From positions 1 to 64,000 of the forward strand of contig CAZAYP010000013.1 in the NCBI GenBank assembly GCA_964489425.1: 64,000 nucleotides of DNA. Reading direction: 5' to 3'. Numbering within the stretch: position 1 is the stretch's first letter; the number at the start of each line of letters is the position of its first letter. This document shows positions 26,304 through 36,743 of the stretch, piece by piece. This stretch comes from CAZAYP01 sp964489425 [NCBI: uncultured Verrucomicrobiota bacterium] (GTDB lineage Bacteria; Verrucomicrobiota; Kiritimatiellia; RZYC01). Under the pieces are notes generated by a model that worked only from the letters and a program-made list of their open reading frames with translations, was not told where the DNA came from and searched no databases. The position numbers and the translations under genes were made by a program.

Positions 26304-29300
26304 ATGAAACGGATTCCGGTTCGCGTGATGATGCTGGGTCTTGTCGCCGGAACTTGCCTGCCGCTCGCCGGCCTGGCCGCCACGGTCCGGTTCACCACCA
26401 ACACGACGATCGATAGCACCAACTCCCTTTACGAGGGCCAGGCGTTGATCGTGGACGGCTGCCAGGTCACGATCAATGGCACGCACCTGTTTGAATCCCT
26501 GACCATATCCAACGCCGGCGTGGTCACCCATTCCGCTGCCACGACGGTGGCCGAGTATGCCCTGCGGCTCACGTTGCTGGACCGCTTGCGCATCACGGCC
26601 GGCGCCAGCCTGAACGTGGCGGGCAAGGGTTACTTGTCCGGCCGGACCGTGGGCAACACCACCACCGGCGCGGCGGGCGGGGTGGCCGGCGGCAGCCATG
26701 GCGGCCTGGGCGCGGAGGACTCGCTCAAGCGCCAGCCCAACGATGCCTACGGCGATTTCCGCCAACCCGTCCGCCCGGGCAGCGGCGGCGGCGGCGCGGA
26801 CGGTCTGGCCGGCGGCAGCGGCGGCGGCGCGGTGCGCGTGGCCGCGCCGGTCATGGTGGTGGATGGGTGGGTGGCCGCGGACGGCGCGCTGGGCAGCGGC
26901 GGCGGTGGCGGCAGCGGCGGCGCCATTTGGTTGGAGGCCGGTACGCTCAGCGGCAGCGGCCGCATCACGGCGGACGGCCAGCCGGGCCTGTACGCCATGC
27001 CTGCGGGTGGCGGCGGCCGCGTGGCGGTGTATTACCAGCAGTTGGCCGGTTTTTCTTTGACCAATATTCATGCCCGCGCCGGCACCAATGTGGTGAACTA
27101 TTTTGCTGCGCCGGGCACCGTGTTTCTCAGCCCGTCGGCCGGCCTGGAAGAGTTGCGCGTGGCCAGCGGCGGCCGTAAAGCCGGCATGTGGACCCCGTTG
27201 GGTCAGGCCGGCGAACTTGGCGTGGGCGTGCAAACGCTCACGATCAGCGGCACCAACACGCTGCTGATTCCGCGGGATGGGCAGGCCGTGCGCACTTGGA
27301 ATACAACGATCGGACCCGGCAGCCGCCTGGCCCAGCCCAGCAACACCACGACCCGCGTCTACGAGCTGCGCCTGGTCGCTTCCAACCTGCTGACCATCGC
27401 GGCCGGCGGCAGCCTGACCGCCCAGGGCCGCGGCTACCGGCCGGGCTACACGTTTGACAACACCACGAACCACGGCCCGGCCGGCGCCAGCGGCGGCAGC
27501 CACGGCGGCGCTGGCGGCGCGGCCATTTCCGGCGGATCGGTCAGCCCGACCTACGGTGATGCCTTGTTCCCCGTGCTGCCCGGCGGCGGCGGCGGCACCG
27601 TGCTGGACGGCGGGTCGGGCGGCGGCAGCATCCGGGTGGATGCCGGGACCCTTGACTTGCAGGGCGCGATCAACGCGGATGGCGGCGTCTCGACCGTCTC
27701 CGGCGGCGGCGCGGGCGGCAGCGTGCTCATCAATGCGGGCCAGGTGCAGGGCAGCGGCTACATCACGGCGCGCGGCACCAACGGCAGTTCCGCGCTGGGC
27801 GGATGCGGTGGCGGCGGCCGCGTGGCGGTTTATTATCGCCAGGGCATGGCGCTGGCCGGCAGCCACGTGACCGCGTCCGGCGGCGGTCCGCTGCGGCCCG
27901 GCGGCACCGGCACGGTGTGGCTCACGACCCAGCCAGCCGCCCGCTGGCGCTTGCCCGTGCCGTACCTGTCCGGCCAGGCCACGGTCGGTTGGGATTCGGC
28001 CGGATTTGACCCGACCGGGTGCGCCGTGCGCTGCCAGGCGTTCCTGCAGGGAGCGGCCTACACGGTCGTGGATAACGCCGGGTACGTGGCCGGCGTGTCG
28101 TGGGACACCACCCAGGTGCCGGACGGCAACTATGAGCTGCGTGCCGTGTTCCAGGACCCGGCCCATGCGGCGACCCCGCTGGAACTCTACACCAACGTGC
28201 TGGTCAACAATGCCGTGACCTGGCACTGGGGCACCATCACCGGGCAGCAGACGTGGGCGACAGGCACGATTCATGCCATTGCGGCGGATCTCACCGTGGC
28301 CGGCGGCGCGCGCCTCAACATCGCGCCCGGATGCCTGGTCAAGGTGGCGCCGCAAGTCCAAATCAAAGTCTTGCCATCGGGGACGCTGGCCGTCACGGGC
28401 ACGGCCAGCCGCGCCGTCTGGCTGACCAGCCTGCTGGACGATGATCGCGGCGGCGATACCAACCTCGATGCCGACCGCTCGCAGCCGGGCCCGGGCGACT
28501 GGCGCGGCATCTGGGTGGAGCCGGCCGGCGTGCTCCTGGCCAATGCGTTCACCCGCCAGGCGTATGGCGTGGAGCGGGTAGGGGGCCGGCTGCCATCGAA
28601 CACGACGTGGCGCGGCGACACCCTGTACCATGTCACGGCCGACCTGTACGTCACCAACGGCGTCACGCTGGCGCTGGAAGCCGGGGCCGTGGTCAAGGTG
28701 GCCTCGAACATGACCGTGGTTGTGACGCGCGGCGGCCGCCTGGTTAGCGCCGGCACCTTTGGCCGGCCGGTGGTGTTCACGTCCGATGCGGACGACACGC
28801 GCGGCGGCGACACGCTGGGCGATGGCGACTGGTCGGTGCCGTCGCCGGGCATCTGGTACGGCATCAACCTGCAGGGCGGGCAGGCCTGGCTCGATTACAC
28901 CCGCGTGCTGTACGGCGGGCGGTTCACCTTGTTGAACATGAACCAGGCCGGCGTGGCCGCGCTCAACGGCGCGCGGGCGTACATTTCCAACAGCGTGATC
29001 TCGCATGCGCTGTCCGATGGCGTGCAGTGCACGTACGCCGGGCTGGCGCTGGCCAACTGCGTGTTAGACGATAACGATCGCGGCATCGCCGCGCTGAACA
29101 GCGCCACGGTCAGCGTGGTAAACTGCACCATCGCCGGCAACCGCCTGGGCCTGGCATGGAACGGCTCGCTGGCCACGGTCACCGTGTTCAATGCGATCAT
29201 CACCGACAACATCGAGGCCGGCCTGGCGCGCCTGGCGGGCCTGGACTGGTTGACGATCCGCTATGCCTGCCTGTGGAACGCCAGCAACACCCAGAACACG

Positions 29301-32300
29301 GCCGCATGGCAGCCCGGCACCAACGGCAACCTGAACGCTGAGCCCGGGCTGAAAGATGTTTCCAACGGCAACTACCGGCTGAACTTCCAGTCGCCCTGCA
29401 TCGACGCGGCCAACAGCCTGCTGGCACCGCCCGCGGACAGCACCGGCGCAACGCGCTACACGGACCCGCGCACCCAGCCCAAAGGCATTCCCGATGCCCA
29501 CGGGGTCTATGCCGATCTGGGCGCCTTCGAGTTCGTGGAAAACGCCGCGTCAGACCTGGACCTGGTGGCCCGCAACGTGGATGGCCCGCAGGCCTTGCTG
29601 GCCGGCACCACGGTAACGGTGGCGTGGGCCGATGCCAACATCGGCATCGGGACCGTGCGCGGCGCGTGGCAGGACGAGGTGGCGCTCGTGCCGGACCAGC
29701 CCTGTCGCGGCGTGGACCGGATTGTCGTGGCCGACGTCGCGGTTAGCGGCACCCTGGGGCCCAACCAGTCGCAGGCCTGCACGGCGCGGGTGCGCGTGCC
29801 GCTGGGCACGGAAGGGACCTGGCGCTGGCAGGTCCGGGTGAACGCCCGCGGCGACATTTTCGAGGGGATCAACTGGCGCAACAACGACTCGCCCCTGGCC
29901 GGTGCCGCCAGCCTGCAGTTGCAGGAAATCCGGCTGGGCACGACCATCACCGCGGCGTTCGCGAGCGTCACCAGCCCTGTGGGCTACGTGTTCCGCCAGG
30001 CGGCCGGCACCAGTTGCGTGGCCGTGCTCAACGGCGCCACGGTTAACGGCGCCTGCCGGCTCTATGCCGGATACGACTCCCTGCCGACGGTCCAGAACTT
30101 TGATAGCCGCAGCCGGGCCTGGAACCAGCCGGATGCCAGTCTCGACCTGCCGGCGGCCGGCGCGCAGACCGTCTACCTGCTGGCCGTGCCGGAAGCGCTG
30201 CCGGATGCCGCGCTCGGGTTCACGCTGGGCGTCCATGCCGCAGCGTTTGCCCTGCGCTCCGTGGACCTGGCCGGCGCCGGCAACATCGGCTATGCCACCA
30301 TTCCGCTCAACGGCGAGGGGTTCGGCCATGACCTGGCCGTGCGCCTGGTCCAGGCCGGCGGCACAAGCAACCGCGCGGCCCACCGCATCGTGGTGGCAGA
30401 CGCGATCCGCGCCCTGGCCACGTTCGACCTGCGCGGCCTGCCCGCGGGCGCATACCACGTCGCGGCGCAGCAGGGGGCCTTGACGTCGGTGCTGAGCAAC
30501 GCCTTCACCGTGGCCGTGGGCACGGGCGGCCGGTTCCGCGTGTCGCTGGCCATGCCGGCGCAAGTGCGGCTGGGCCGCGTCTTCGAGGGCACGGTTGAGT
30601 TTGTCAACGAAGGCGACGTGGACATACCCATCCCGATGTTGTTCCTGCGCAGCATGGACCACAACCCGATCTGGCTGGGCCCCATGGAACGCGAGGATAC
30701 GCGCTACGTCATCCAGTTCCCGGCGCTGCCGGACGAGGATTACACCGCCGGCATGATCCGGCCCGGCTACCACGGCCGCATCCCGTTTTACTCGGTCATC
30801 CGCCAGCCCGTGTTTGGCGCCTCGCGCTACGAGGTGCACTGGCTGCCCAGCACGCTCACGGACATCATGGACTGGGATAACCTGCGCGCGCACGTGACGC
30901 CGGCCGCGTCCGGCCTGCTGTGGAGCAACGCCTGGTCGCTGCTGGTCAACGAAATCGGGCCGACGGTGGGCGATTATTTCGCCGCCCTGGCCGCCGCCGC
31001 GGAAGAAGCCCGCCGCCTGGGGTTGGGGCTGTGGAAGCCGGAAGAGCTGATGTGGTTCATGATGCAACAGGCCATGGCCGAGTATCCCGGCGCCGCCTGC
31101 CAGGGCCGGCTGTATCTCAACGATCTCAACCAGCCGTTACCAGGGCAGGCGGTCGTCCTGGCCGCGGCCAACGGTGACTTCTACGGGCAACAGAGCTGGT
31201 ACGACGGCTCGTTCACGTTCCGCGACGTGCCGGCCGGTGCCTACACGCTGTCCGTGCCTGGCTACCAGTGCCTGGCCCTGACCAATGTGACCATCCCGGC
31301 CACGCAGCAACTGGCCGTGGTCGTGGCCGCCGGCGCTGGTGTGGCCGGCCGGGTCACGGCGGAAGGCAGCGGCGACCCCGTGCCTTTCGCCATGGTCATC
31401 CTGCGCGACCATTACGGCACCAACACCGCCCATGCCAGCACTGACGCCGCGGGCGCCTACGCGCTGGGCGGGCTCCGGCTTGGAACCTATGATATATCCT
31501 GCTGGGCGCCAGGTTACGTGAGCGTGGTGGACAACCTCCTGGTGATCAGCAACGGCACCGCCGCGGCAAGTTTCAGCCTGGCGGCCGGCGGCGTGATCAG
31601 CGGCCGCGTGGTCGGCCCGGACGGCGCCACCGGAGCGTCCGGCGCGCGGGTCTCGGCTTATGCCAGCGCCGGCTACAACTCGACGTTGGCTGGCACGAAT
31701 GGTCTGTTCCGGCTGAGCGGGTTGCCGGCCGCAACCTACCGGATCACGGCGGTGGCGTCCAATTACGCGTATGGTCAAAATACCAACGTGGTGCTGGCAT
31801 CCGGCGGCTTGACCACGGGCGTGGTGCTGCAGCTGGTCCTGGGCGGCGCCGTCACCGGCCGCGTGGTGGCGGCCGGCACCGGGCAGCCCTTGACCAACGC
31901 GATCCTGGGTGTGGACTCGCCGGTGTGGCTGGAAGACCAGCCGTGTACGGGCGCGGACGGCTCCTTCGCGGTCCAAGCCGTGCATCCGGGCTGGCAACAG
32001 GTCTGGTGCCAGGCCCCCGGCTATGTGCCCGGCGTGGTCACCACCCTGGTGTCGGCCGGCATCGCGGCCAACGCCAGCCTTGCCTTGCGGCCCGCCGGCC
32101 GGATCAGCGGCACGGTCCAGCTTTCCGACGGTACCCCGCTGGCCACCGCCCCGGTCTGGCTGATCAGCACCAACCTCGCAACCCTGATGTCAACTACCAC
32201 CACGCTGGCCGGCGCCTACGGGTTTGCGGGGCTGGGCGACGGCGCTTACGTGCTGGCCGTGGGCAGCGCCCAGGGCATGGCCGTGGGCGCCCGGACCGTC

Positions 32301-35297
32301 AACCTGGGGCTGGCCGGCAACCAGGCCACTGGCCAGTTGCTGGTGGTGACCGGTGCGGTGGTGGCCGGCACGGCGCGCATGGCCAGCGGCGCGGTCGTGG
32401 CCAATGCCAAGGTCAGCCTCGGCCGCGGTGGGCAATGCTGGGCGAGCACGCTCACCGATGCCACGGGTCAGTACCGGTTCCTCCTGCTCCGGACGGGCCT
32501 TTGCCAGGTGGCGGTACTTGCGCCTACCGTGGCCCTGGCCGGCCGCACCAACCTGGTGATCCCGGCCGTCGGCGTTTACAGCGGCATTGACATCACCGGC
32601 AGCACCCGGCGGCTGGTTTTCGCGCTCCGGACCGCGCAAAGTGGAGTGCCTCTTACCAACGCGGTGGTCGAGTTGGCGCGTCGCGATTTCACGGCTGATC
32701 TGGGGTCGCTTTGGGCAGTGGCCAATGCTTCCGGCCTGGCTGTTTTCAGCAACTTGGCAGCGGGCACGAGCTATGAATACACCGCCTCGGTGGCCGGCTG
32801 CATCCCTTGGGCGGGGAGCCTGGCGCTGACCGGCCTGACCACGCATGTGGCGCTCAGCCTGACCAATGGCGGCACGCTCAAAGGGCAGGTGACCGATGCC
32901 CAGGGGCGCCCCGTGGCCGGCGCCCTGGTGACAGCTCGCGCTGCCGGGCCGGGCCTGGCGTTCACCACCTCGTCGGGAGCCGCCGGCGCCTACGCGCTCG
33001 CCGGCCTGCCGACCGGCGAGTTGTCCCTGTGGGCCGTGGCGGACGGGTTTGCGCCCGCGGCCCGGACCGGCCTGGTGATGCTGGCGGGCGTGGACCAGGT
33101 CCAGACCATCACGCTGGTTTCAAATGCCGTGGCTTGGACCGGCCGGCTGGCCGGGCCGGGGCAGGTGCCGCTGCGCCTGGCCATGGTGCACTGGCAGGAG
33201 GGTAACGGGTATGCCCTGCGCACGGCCAGCGCCGATGGCGAGGGCGGGTACGCCCTGCAGAACGTGCCGGCCAGCGGCACCCTGCGCGTGGAGGCTGACG
33301 GGCTGGCGATCGCCACGTTCACGTACACATCTCCGGCCGATCCGATCTTGAGCAACCTCCAGTTGAGCGCGTTCTCCGCCCTGGGCCTGCCGCCGGTAGC
33401 GGCCGGCCGGCAGGCTGGTCCGCGCGGGGATGTCTGGCAGGACTTCACCGACTGGCTGTGGGCCATTGCCCCGCGGCCGACGCGAAGCCCGATGGAAAGC
33501 GCCTTGAACCGGCAAGATTATCGCTGGGCAAGTCCCGTCAACGCCAGCTGCCCGGCGTACCAGAACGCCTATCACCATGCCCAGGCGACCGAGCAACTCA
33601 TGCGGTCGGCTTTCTGGGGCTGGGAGGACTCGTACGAATACATCAAGGACATTAATTTCGGGTATTACTTCCTGATGTTCTCTCGCGGCGTGAAGCTGAG
33701 CACGGAGATCATCCAGCTGGTTTTGCAGTTGCGGGGCATGACCGGTTCCCTGGTGGCGTCACGCCAGTACGAGCAATACGCGGCGTTGCTGGCCGGGGTG
33801 GAAAACACGGTGCCCAACCTGGTGGACCTGGCGTTGAGCCGCGAGTTCGGCGAGATGCCGGGCTACCTGATCGATCTGCAGGACATGCTCAATGCCCTGT
33901 CCTCGCTCGCTCCGGAACACTTGGTTGACGCGAAGTTCGCGGCCGCCCACGGCCTGGTGGTCTCAATGATTTCGATCGTCATGCACATTTACAACCTGGT
34001 CAAGGACTACCGGGCCTGGGAAGAGGAGTGCCTGCGCGCGTTCAAGGACTATTTCCGGGCCGGGAAACATTACCAGGAAGCGGTCTGGGCCCATTGGAAT
34101 GCGACCGTCGCGGTTTACCTGGCCGCCAGGCAGGATTGCCCGGAGTGCCGCGATGTGTGCAACCCATGCCAGGCTGCGTTTGGCCAGCCGCCGCCGCCGC
34201 CTGATCCGTGCTGCGGCCAGCCGCAGCCCTGCCCGGACCCGTGTGCCGGCAAGCCCTGCGGCGGGCAGCCACCGTGCGTGGGCTGCGGCGGCGCGCCCGG
34301 CGGCGGCAGCAGCGGCGGCGGGGGCGGCGAGCAATATCCCGACCCGCGCATGGACGGCACGCCCGGCCCGCTCCATTGTTATTACGGCTGCGACGACGAT
34401 GGCCCCATCCCGCGCGGCTCGTTTGATCCCAACGACAAGCAGGCCACCGGCTACGGCGCAGCCGGTCACATCGCGGAGCGTACGCGCATCTATTACACCA
34501 TCCGTTTCGAGAACCAGACCAATGCCACCGCGCCGGCCCAGGAGGTCGTGATTACCGACGCGCTGAGCCCGCAGTTGGACTGGTCGACGTTCGAGCTCGG
34601 GGACATCGGATTCAACAACGTGGTGGTGCCGGTGCCGTCGGGCCTGTACGTGTTCGCCACCAACAGCATCGTGGTGGCCACGGATGCCCCGCCCGTGAGC
34701 GTGTCCGCGGCCCTGGATCCTGCGACCGGCATCGCGCAGTGGCGCCTGCAGGCCGTGGATCCGGTGACCGGTGGCCTGCCGGAGGATCCGCTCGCCGGGT
34801 TCCTGCCGCCCAACGATACCAACCATGTGGGCGAAGGGTTTGTCGCGTTCAGCGTGCAGCCGGCAAGCAACCTGGTCGAAGGCACGGTCGTTTCCAACGC
34901 GGCATCGATCGTGTTCGACGCCAACGCCCCGATCATTACTCCGGCCGCCATCAACACCGTAGATACAACGCCGCCGGTCAGTGCGGTGACGGCGCTGCCG
35001 GAGATATCGCCGCCGGTTTTCAACGTGCAGTGGCAGGGGGCGGATACCGGCGCCGGCATTACCATGTACGAAATCTACGTGCAGCAGAATGGCAAGGGTT
35101 ACTCGCTGTGGATCGTGACCAACGCGACGACCAGCTGCCAGTTCATCGGCGCGGTCGGCTCGCGGTATGATTTCTACAGCGTGGCCGTGGACGGCGCCGG
35201 GTACCGTGAGGTTATCCCGCGATCCGGCACCAACATGGTCGAGGCCGCCACGCGGATCGTGATCGGTCTGCCCTGGCTGATCAACCTGCTGGAATAG
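26304..35297 (+). CDS. Giant modular secreted protein with glycine-rich modules, CARDB, carboxypeptidase-regulatory-like array and Cys-rich patch
   Basis: A 2997-residue protein with signal peptide (MKRIPVRVMMLGLVAG, cleavage near GLAA) and GGGGG five bases before the ATG. Two copies of a Gly-rich module (about residues 95-250 and 355-515) each end in GGGGRVAVYY. Next come beta-helix-like segments (about 630-1080), a CARDB-like domain (about 1085-1210), an array of about eight carboxypeptidase-regulatory-like beta domains (about 1660-2350), a helical stretch (about 2440-2600), a Cys/Pro patch with 11 Cys (2612-2661), a domain opening with SFDPNDKQATG (D2708), and an Fn3-like end. The product is probably a surface or matrix protein. 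No enzyme motif is seen. Its last 17 bases overlap the end of rmlC on the other strand. Confidence 0.88.
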   Translation: MKRIPVRVMMLGLVAGTCLPLAGLAATVRFTTNTTIDSTNSLYEGQALIVDGCQVTINGTHLFESLTISNAGVVTHSAATTVAEYALRLTLLDRLRITAGASLNVAGKGYLSGRTVGNTTTGAAGGVAGGSHGGLGAEDSLKRQPNDAYGDFRQPVRPGSGGGGADGLAGGSGGGAVRVAAPVMVVDGWVAADGALGSGGGGGSGGAIWLEAGTLSGSGRITADGQPGLYAMPAGGGGRVAVYYQQLAGFSLTNIHARAGTNVVNYFAAPGTVFLSPSAGLEELRVASGGRKAGMWTPLGQAGELGVGVQTLTISGTNTLLIPRDGQAVRTWNTTIGPGSRLAQPSNTTTRVYELRLVASNLLTIAAGGSLTAQGRGYRPGYTFDNTTNHGPAGASGGSHGGAGGAAISGGSVSPTYGDALFPVLPGGGGGTVLDGGSGGGSIRVDAGTLDLQGAINADGGVSTVSGGGAGGSVLINAGQVQGSGYITARGTNGSSALGGCGGGGRVAVYYRQGMALAGSHVTASGGGPLRPGGTGTVWLTTQPAARWRLPVPYLSGQATVGWDSAGFDPTGCAVRCQAFLQGAAYTVVDNAGYVAGVSWDTTQVPDGNYELRAVFQDPAHAATPLELYTNVLVNNAVTWHWGTITGQQTWATGTIHAIAADLTVAGGARLNIAPGCLVKVAPQVQIKVLPSGTLAVTGTASRAVWLTSLLDDDRGGDTNLDADRSQPGPGDWRGIWVEPAGVLLANAFTRQAYGVERVGGRLPSNTTWRGDTLYHVTADLYVTNGVTLALEAGAVVKVASNMTVVVTRGGRLVSAGTFGRPVVFTSDADDTRGGDTLGDGDWSVPSPGIWYGINLQGGQAWLDYTRVLYGGRFTLLNMNQAGVAALNGARAYISNSVISHALSDGVQCTYAGLALANCVLDDNDRGIAALNSATVSVVNCTIAGNRLGLAWNGSLATVTVFNAIITDNIEAGLARLAGLDWLTIRYACLWNASNTQNTAAWQPGTNGNLNAEPGLKDVSNGNYRLNFQSPCIDAANSLLAPPADSTGATRYTDPRTQPKGIPDAHGVYADLGAFEFVENAASDLDLVARNVDGPQALLAGTTVTVAWADANIGIGTVRGAWQDEVALVPDQPCRGVDRIVVADVAVSGTLGPNQSQACTARVRVPLGTEGTWRWQVRVNARGDIFEGINWRNNDSPLAGAASLQLQEIRLGTTITAAFASVTSPVGYVFRQAAGTSCVAVLNGATVNGACRLYAGYDSLPTVQNFDSRSRAWNQPDASLDLPAAGAQTVYLLAVPEALPDAALGFTLGVHAAAFALRSVDLAGAGNIGYATIPLNGEGFGHDLAVRLVQAGGTSNRAAHRIVVADAIRALATFDLRGLPAGAYHVAAQQGALTSVLSNAFTVAVGTGGRFRVSLAMPAQVRLGRVFEGTVEFVNEGDVDIPIPMLFLRSMDHNPIWLGPMEREDTRYVIQFPALPDEDYTAGMIRPGYHGRIPFYSVIRQPVFGASRYEVHWLPSTLTDIMDWDNLRAHVTPAASGLLWSNAWSLLVNEIGPTVGDYFAALAAAAEEARRLGLGLWKPEELMWFMMQQAMAEYPGAACQGRLYLNDLNQPLPGQAVVLAAANGDFYGQQSWYDGSFTFRDVPAGAYTLSVPGYQCLALTNVTIPATQQLAVVVAAGAGVAGRVTAEGSGDPVPFAMVILRDHYGTNTAHASTDAAGAYALGGLRLGTYDISCWAPGYVSVVDNLLVISNGTAAASFSLAAGGVISGRVVGPDGATGASGARVSAYASAGYNSTLAGTNGLFRLSGLPAATYRITAVASNYAYGQNTNVVLASGGLTTGVVLQLVLGGAVTGRVVAAGTGQPLTNAILGVDSPVWLEDQPCTGADGSFAVQAVHPGWQQVWCQAPGYVPGVVTTLVSAGIAANASLALRPAGRISGTVQLSDGTPLATAPVWLISTNLATLMSTTTTLAGAYGFAGLGDGAYVLAVGSAQGMAVGARTVNLGLAGNQATGQLLVVTGAVVAGTARMASGAVVANAKVSLGRGGQCWASTLTDATGQYRFLLLRTGLCQVAVLAPTVALAGRTNLVIPAVGVYSGIDITGSTRRLVFALRTAQSGVPLTNAVVELARRDFTADLGSLWAVANASGLAVFSNLAAGTSYEYTASVAGCIPWAGSLALTGLTTHVALSLTNGGTLKGQVTDAQGRPVAGALVTARAAGPGLAFTTSSGAAGAYALAGLPTGELSLWAVADGFAPAARTGLVMLAGVDQVQTITLVSNAVAWTGRLAGPGQVPLRLAMVHWQEGNGYALRTASADGEGGYALQNVPASGTLRVEADGLAIATFTYTSPADPILSNLQLSAFSALGLPPVAAGRQAGPRGDVWQDFTDWLWAIAPRPTRSPMESALNRQDYRWASPVNASCPAYQNAYHHAQATEQLMRSAFWGWEDSYEYIKDINFGYYFLMFSRGVKLSTEIIQLVLQLRGMTGSLVASRQYEQYAALLAGVENTVPNLVDLALSREFGEMPGYLIDLQDMLNALSSLAPEHLVDAKFAAAHGLVVSMISIVMHIYNLVKDYRAWEEECLRAFKDYFRAGKHYQEAVWAHWNATVAVYLAARQDCPECRDVCNPCQAAFGQPPPPPDPCCGQPQPCPDPCAGKPCGGQPPCVGCGGAPGGGSSGGGGGEQYPDPRMDGTPGPLHCYYGCDDDGPIPRGSFDPNDKQATGYGAAGHIAERTRIYYTIRFENQTNATAPAQEVVITDALSPQLDWSTFELGDIGFNNVVVPVPSGLYVFATNSIVVATDAPPVSVSAALDPATGIAQWRLQAVDPVTGGLPEDPLAGFLPPNDTNHVGEGFVAFSVQPASNLVEGTVVSNAASIVFDANAPIITPAAINTVDTTPPVSAVTALPEISPPVFNVQWQGADTGAGITMYEIYVQQNGKGYSLWIVTNATTSCQFIGAVGSRYDFYSVAVDGAGYREVIPRSGTNMVEAATRIVIGLPWLINLLE

Positions 35298-35868
35298 CGG
35301 GTGCGGCCGGGCTGAATCGTGGCAACTGCGCGGGGACAACGGCGGCCAATAGCGGGGCCCGCCGGTCCTTGTCGGACAGCAGCGGTTCTGGAACAGGCCA
35401 CGCGATCCCCAGTTGGGGATCGTTCCAGGCCAGGCCGAAGTCGTCACCGGGATGGTACACGTCCGTGCATTTGTACAGCAGATCGACTTGGTCGCTGAGC
35501 GCGCAGAATCCATGCGCGAACCCCGGGGGGATGTAGAGTTGGTGGTGGTTCTCGTCGGAGAGGATGGCCGTGACGTGCCGGCCGAACGTCGGCGAGCCCC
35601 GCCGAATGTCCACGGCCACATCGAAGATGGATCCGCGCACGACGTAAACCAATTTGCCTTGGGGATGCGCCAGTTGGTAATGCAGCCCGCGCAGCGTGTC
35701 GCGGCAGGATCGGGAATGGTTGTCCTGGACAAACGCCGGGAGGATCCCGGCTTGGGCGTACCGGCTGCCGTGAAAGACTTCGGCGAAGAAGCCGCGGGCA
35801 TCGGCATACACCGTCGGCTCGCACAGCAGCACCCCGGGCAACTCCGTGGGCCGGATGGCAAAGGGCAT
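35281..35868 (-). CDS. rmlC: dTDP-4-dehydrorhamnose 3,5-epimerase
   Basis: A 195-residue cupin-fold epimerase of the dTDP-L-rhamnose pathway. Signatures seen: GFFAEVFHGSRYAQAG, NHSRSCRDTLRGLHYQ with the catalytic His, and YIPPGFAHGFCALSD with the active-site region. The ATG at 35868 shares one base with the rmlA stop (TAATG), indicating coupling. Two other genes of the pathway, rmlB and rmlD, are not in the window, so they must lie elsewhere if L-rhamnose is the product. The 3' end overlaps the convergent giant gene by 17 bases. Confidence 0.95.
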   Translation of the reverse strand: MPFAIRPTELPGVLLCEPTVYADARGFFAEVFHGSRYAQAGILPAFVQDNHSRSCRDTLRGLHYQLAHPQGKLVYVVRGSIFDVAVDIRRGSPTFGRHVTAILSDENHHQLYIPPGFAHGFCALSDQVDLLYKCTDVYHPGDDFGLAWNDPQLGIAWPVPEPLLSDKDRRAPLLAAVVPAQLPRFSPAAPAIPAG

Positions 35869-36743
35869 TATCCGAACTCTCCGCGCGCCACGGCGATCAG
35901 GTAGCGGCCGTAGTCGTTCTTGGCCATCGGCTCGCCGAGCGCCAGGAGCGCCGCGCGGTCGATGTACCCGAGGCGGAAGGCAATTTCTTCGATGCACGCA
36001 ATCTTCAAGCCCTGGCGTTGCTGGATGGTTTCCACAAAATTGGCGGCCTGCTGCAGCGAGTCGTGGGTGCCGGTATCCAGCCAGGCCAGGCCGCGGCCAA
36101 AGAGTTCCACCTTGAGTTCCCCCCGGCGCAGGTACGCCAGGTTGACGTCGGTGATCTCCAGTTCGCCCCGCGCCGAAGGTTTCAGCGCCTCGGCAATGCC
36201 CACCACGGTGTGGTCGTAAAAATACAAGCCGGGCACGGCGTAGCGCGACTTGGGGATCGATGGTTTTTCCTCGATGCTGATGACGCGGCCGTCGTCGGCG
36301 AATTCCACCACGCCGTAGCGTTCCGGGTCCGTGACAGGATAGCCGAAAACCAGGCCGCCGCGGGCAAGCGCCCGGGCCCGGTGGAGGACCGGGGACAATC
36401 CCTGGCCGTAAAAAATGTTATCGCCCAGGATCAGGGCCACGGGATCGTGCCCGATGAACGGCTTGCCAATCAAAAACGCCTGGGCCAAACCGCCCGGCCG
36501 GGGCTGGGATGCGTAGCTGAAGCGCAGGCCCAGCTGGCGGCCGTCGCCCAGCAACCGCTCGAACAGCGGCAAGTCATCGGGCGTGCTGATGATCTGGATC
36601 TCCCGAATGCCGGCCAGCATGAGCACGGACAACGGGTAGTAAATCATGGGCTTGTCGTAGACCGGCAGCAGTTGCTTGCTCACCACGCGCGTGATCGGGT
36701 ACAACCGGCTGCCGGAGCCCCCGGCGAGAATGATGCCTTTCAT
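35868..36743 (-). CDS. rmlA: Glucose-1-phosphate thymidylyltransferase
   Basis: A 291-residue nucleotidyltransferase that makes dTDP-glucose from dTTP and glucose-1-phosphate. N-terminus [17 protein letters not shown], then [27 protein letters not shown] and [20 protein letters not shown]. The ATG at 36743 is chosen because it is the family start and overlaps the preceding stop as ATGA; an in-frame ATG at 36770 would add nine residues. It is translated after a receiver-domain gene and malQ and followed by rmlC. Confidence 0.96.
   Translation of the reverse strand: MKGIILAGGSGSRLYPITRVVSKQLLPVYDKPMIYYPLSVLMLAGIREIQIISTPDDLPLFERLLGDGRQLGLRFSYASQPRPGGLAQAFLIGKPFIGHDPVALILGDNIFYGQGLSPVLHRARALARGGLVFGYPVTDPERYGVVEFADDGRVISIEEKPSIPKSRYAVPGLYFYDHTVVGIAEALKPSARGELEITDVNLAYLRRGELKVELFGRGLAWLDTGTHDSLQQAANFVETIQQRQGLKIACIEEIAFRLGYIDRAALLALGEPMAKNDYGRYLIAVARGEFG

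Noticed and set aside
25809-29006. 1065-residue open frame opposite two giant genes
   Set aside because: Lies antisense to two signal-peptide genes; composition is His/Arg/Ala-rich as expected from the complement of GC-rich codons. No domain.
33963-35861. 632-residue leftward frame overlapping rmlC in another frame
   Set aside because: Out of frame with the clear RmlC motifs; part is antisense of the giant gene.
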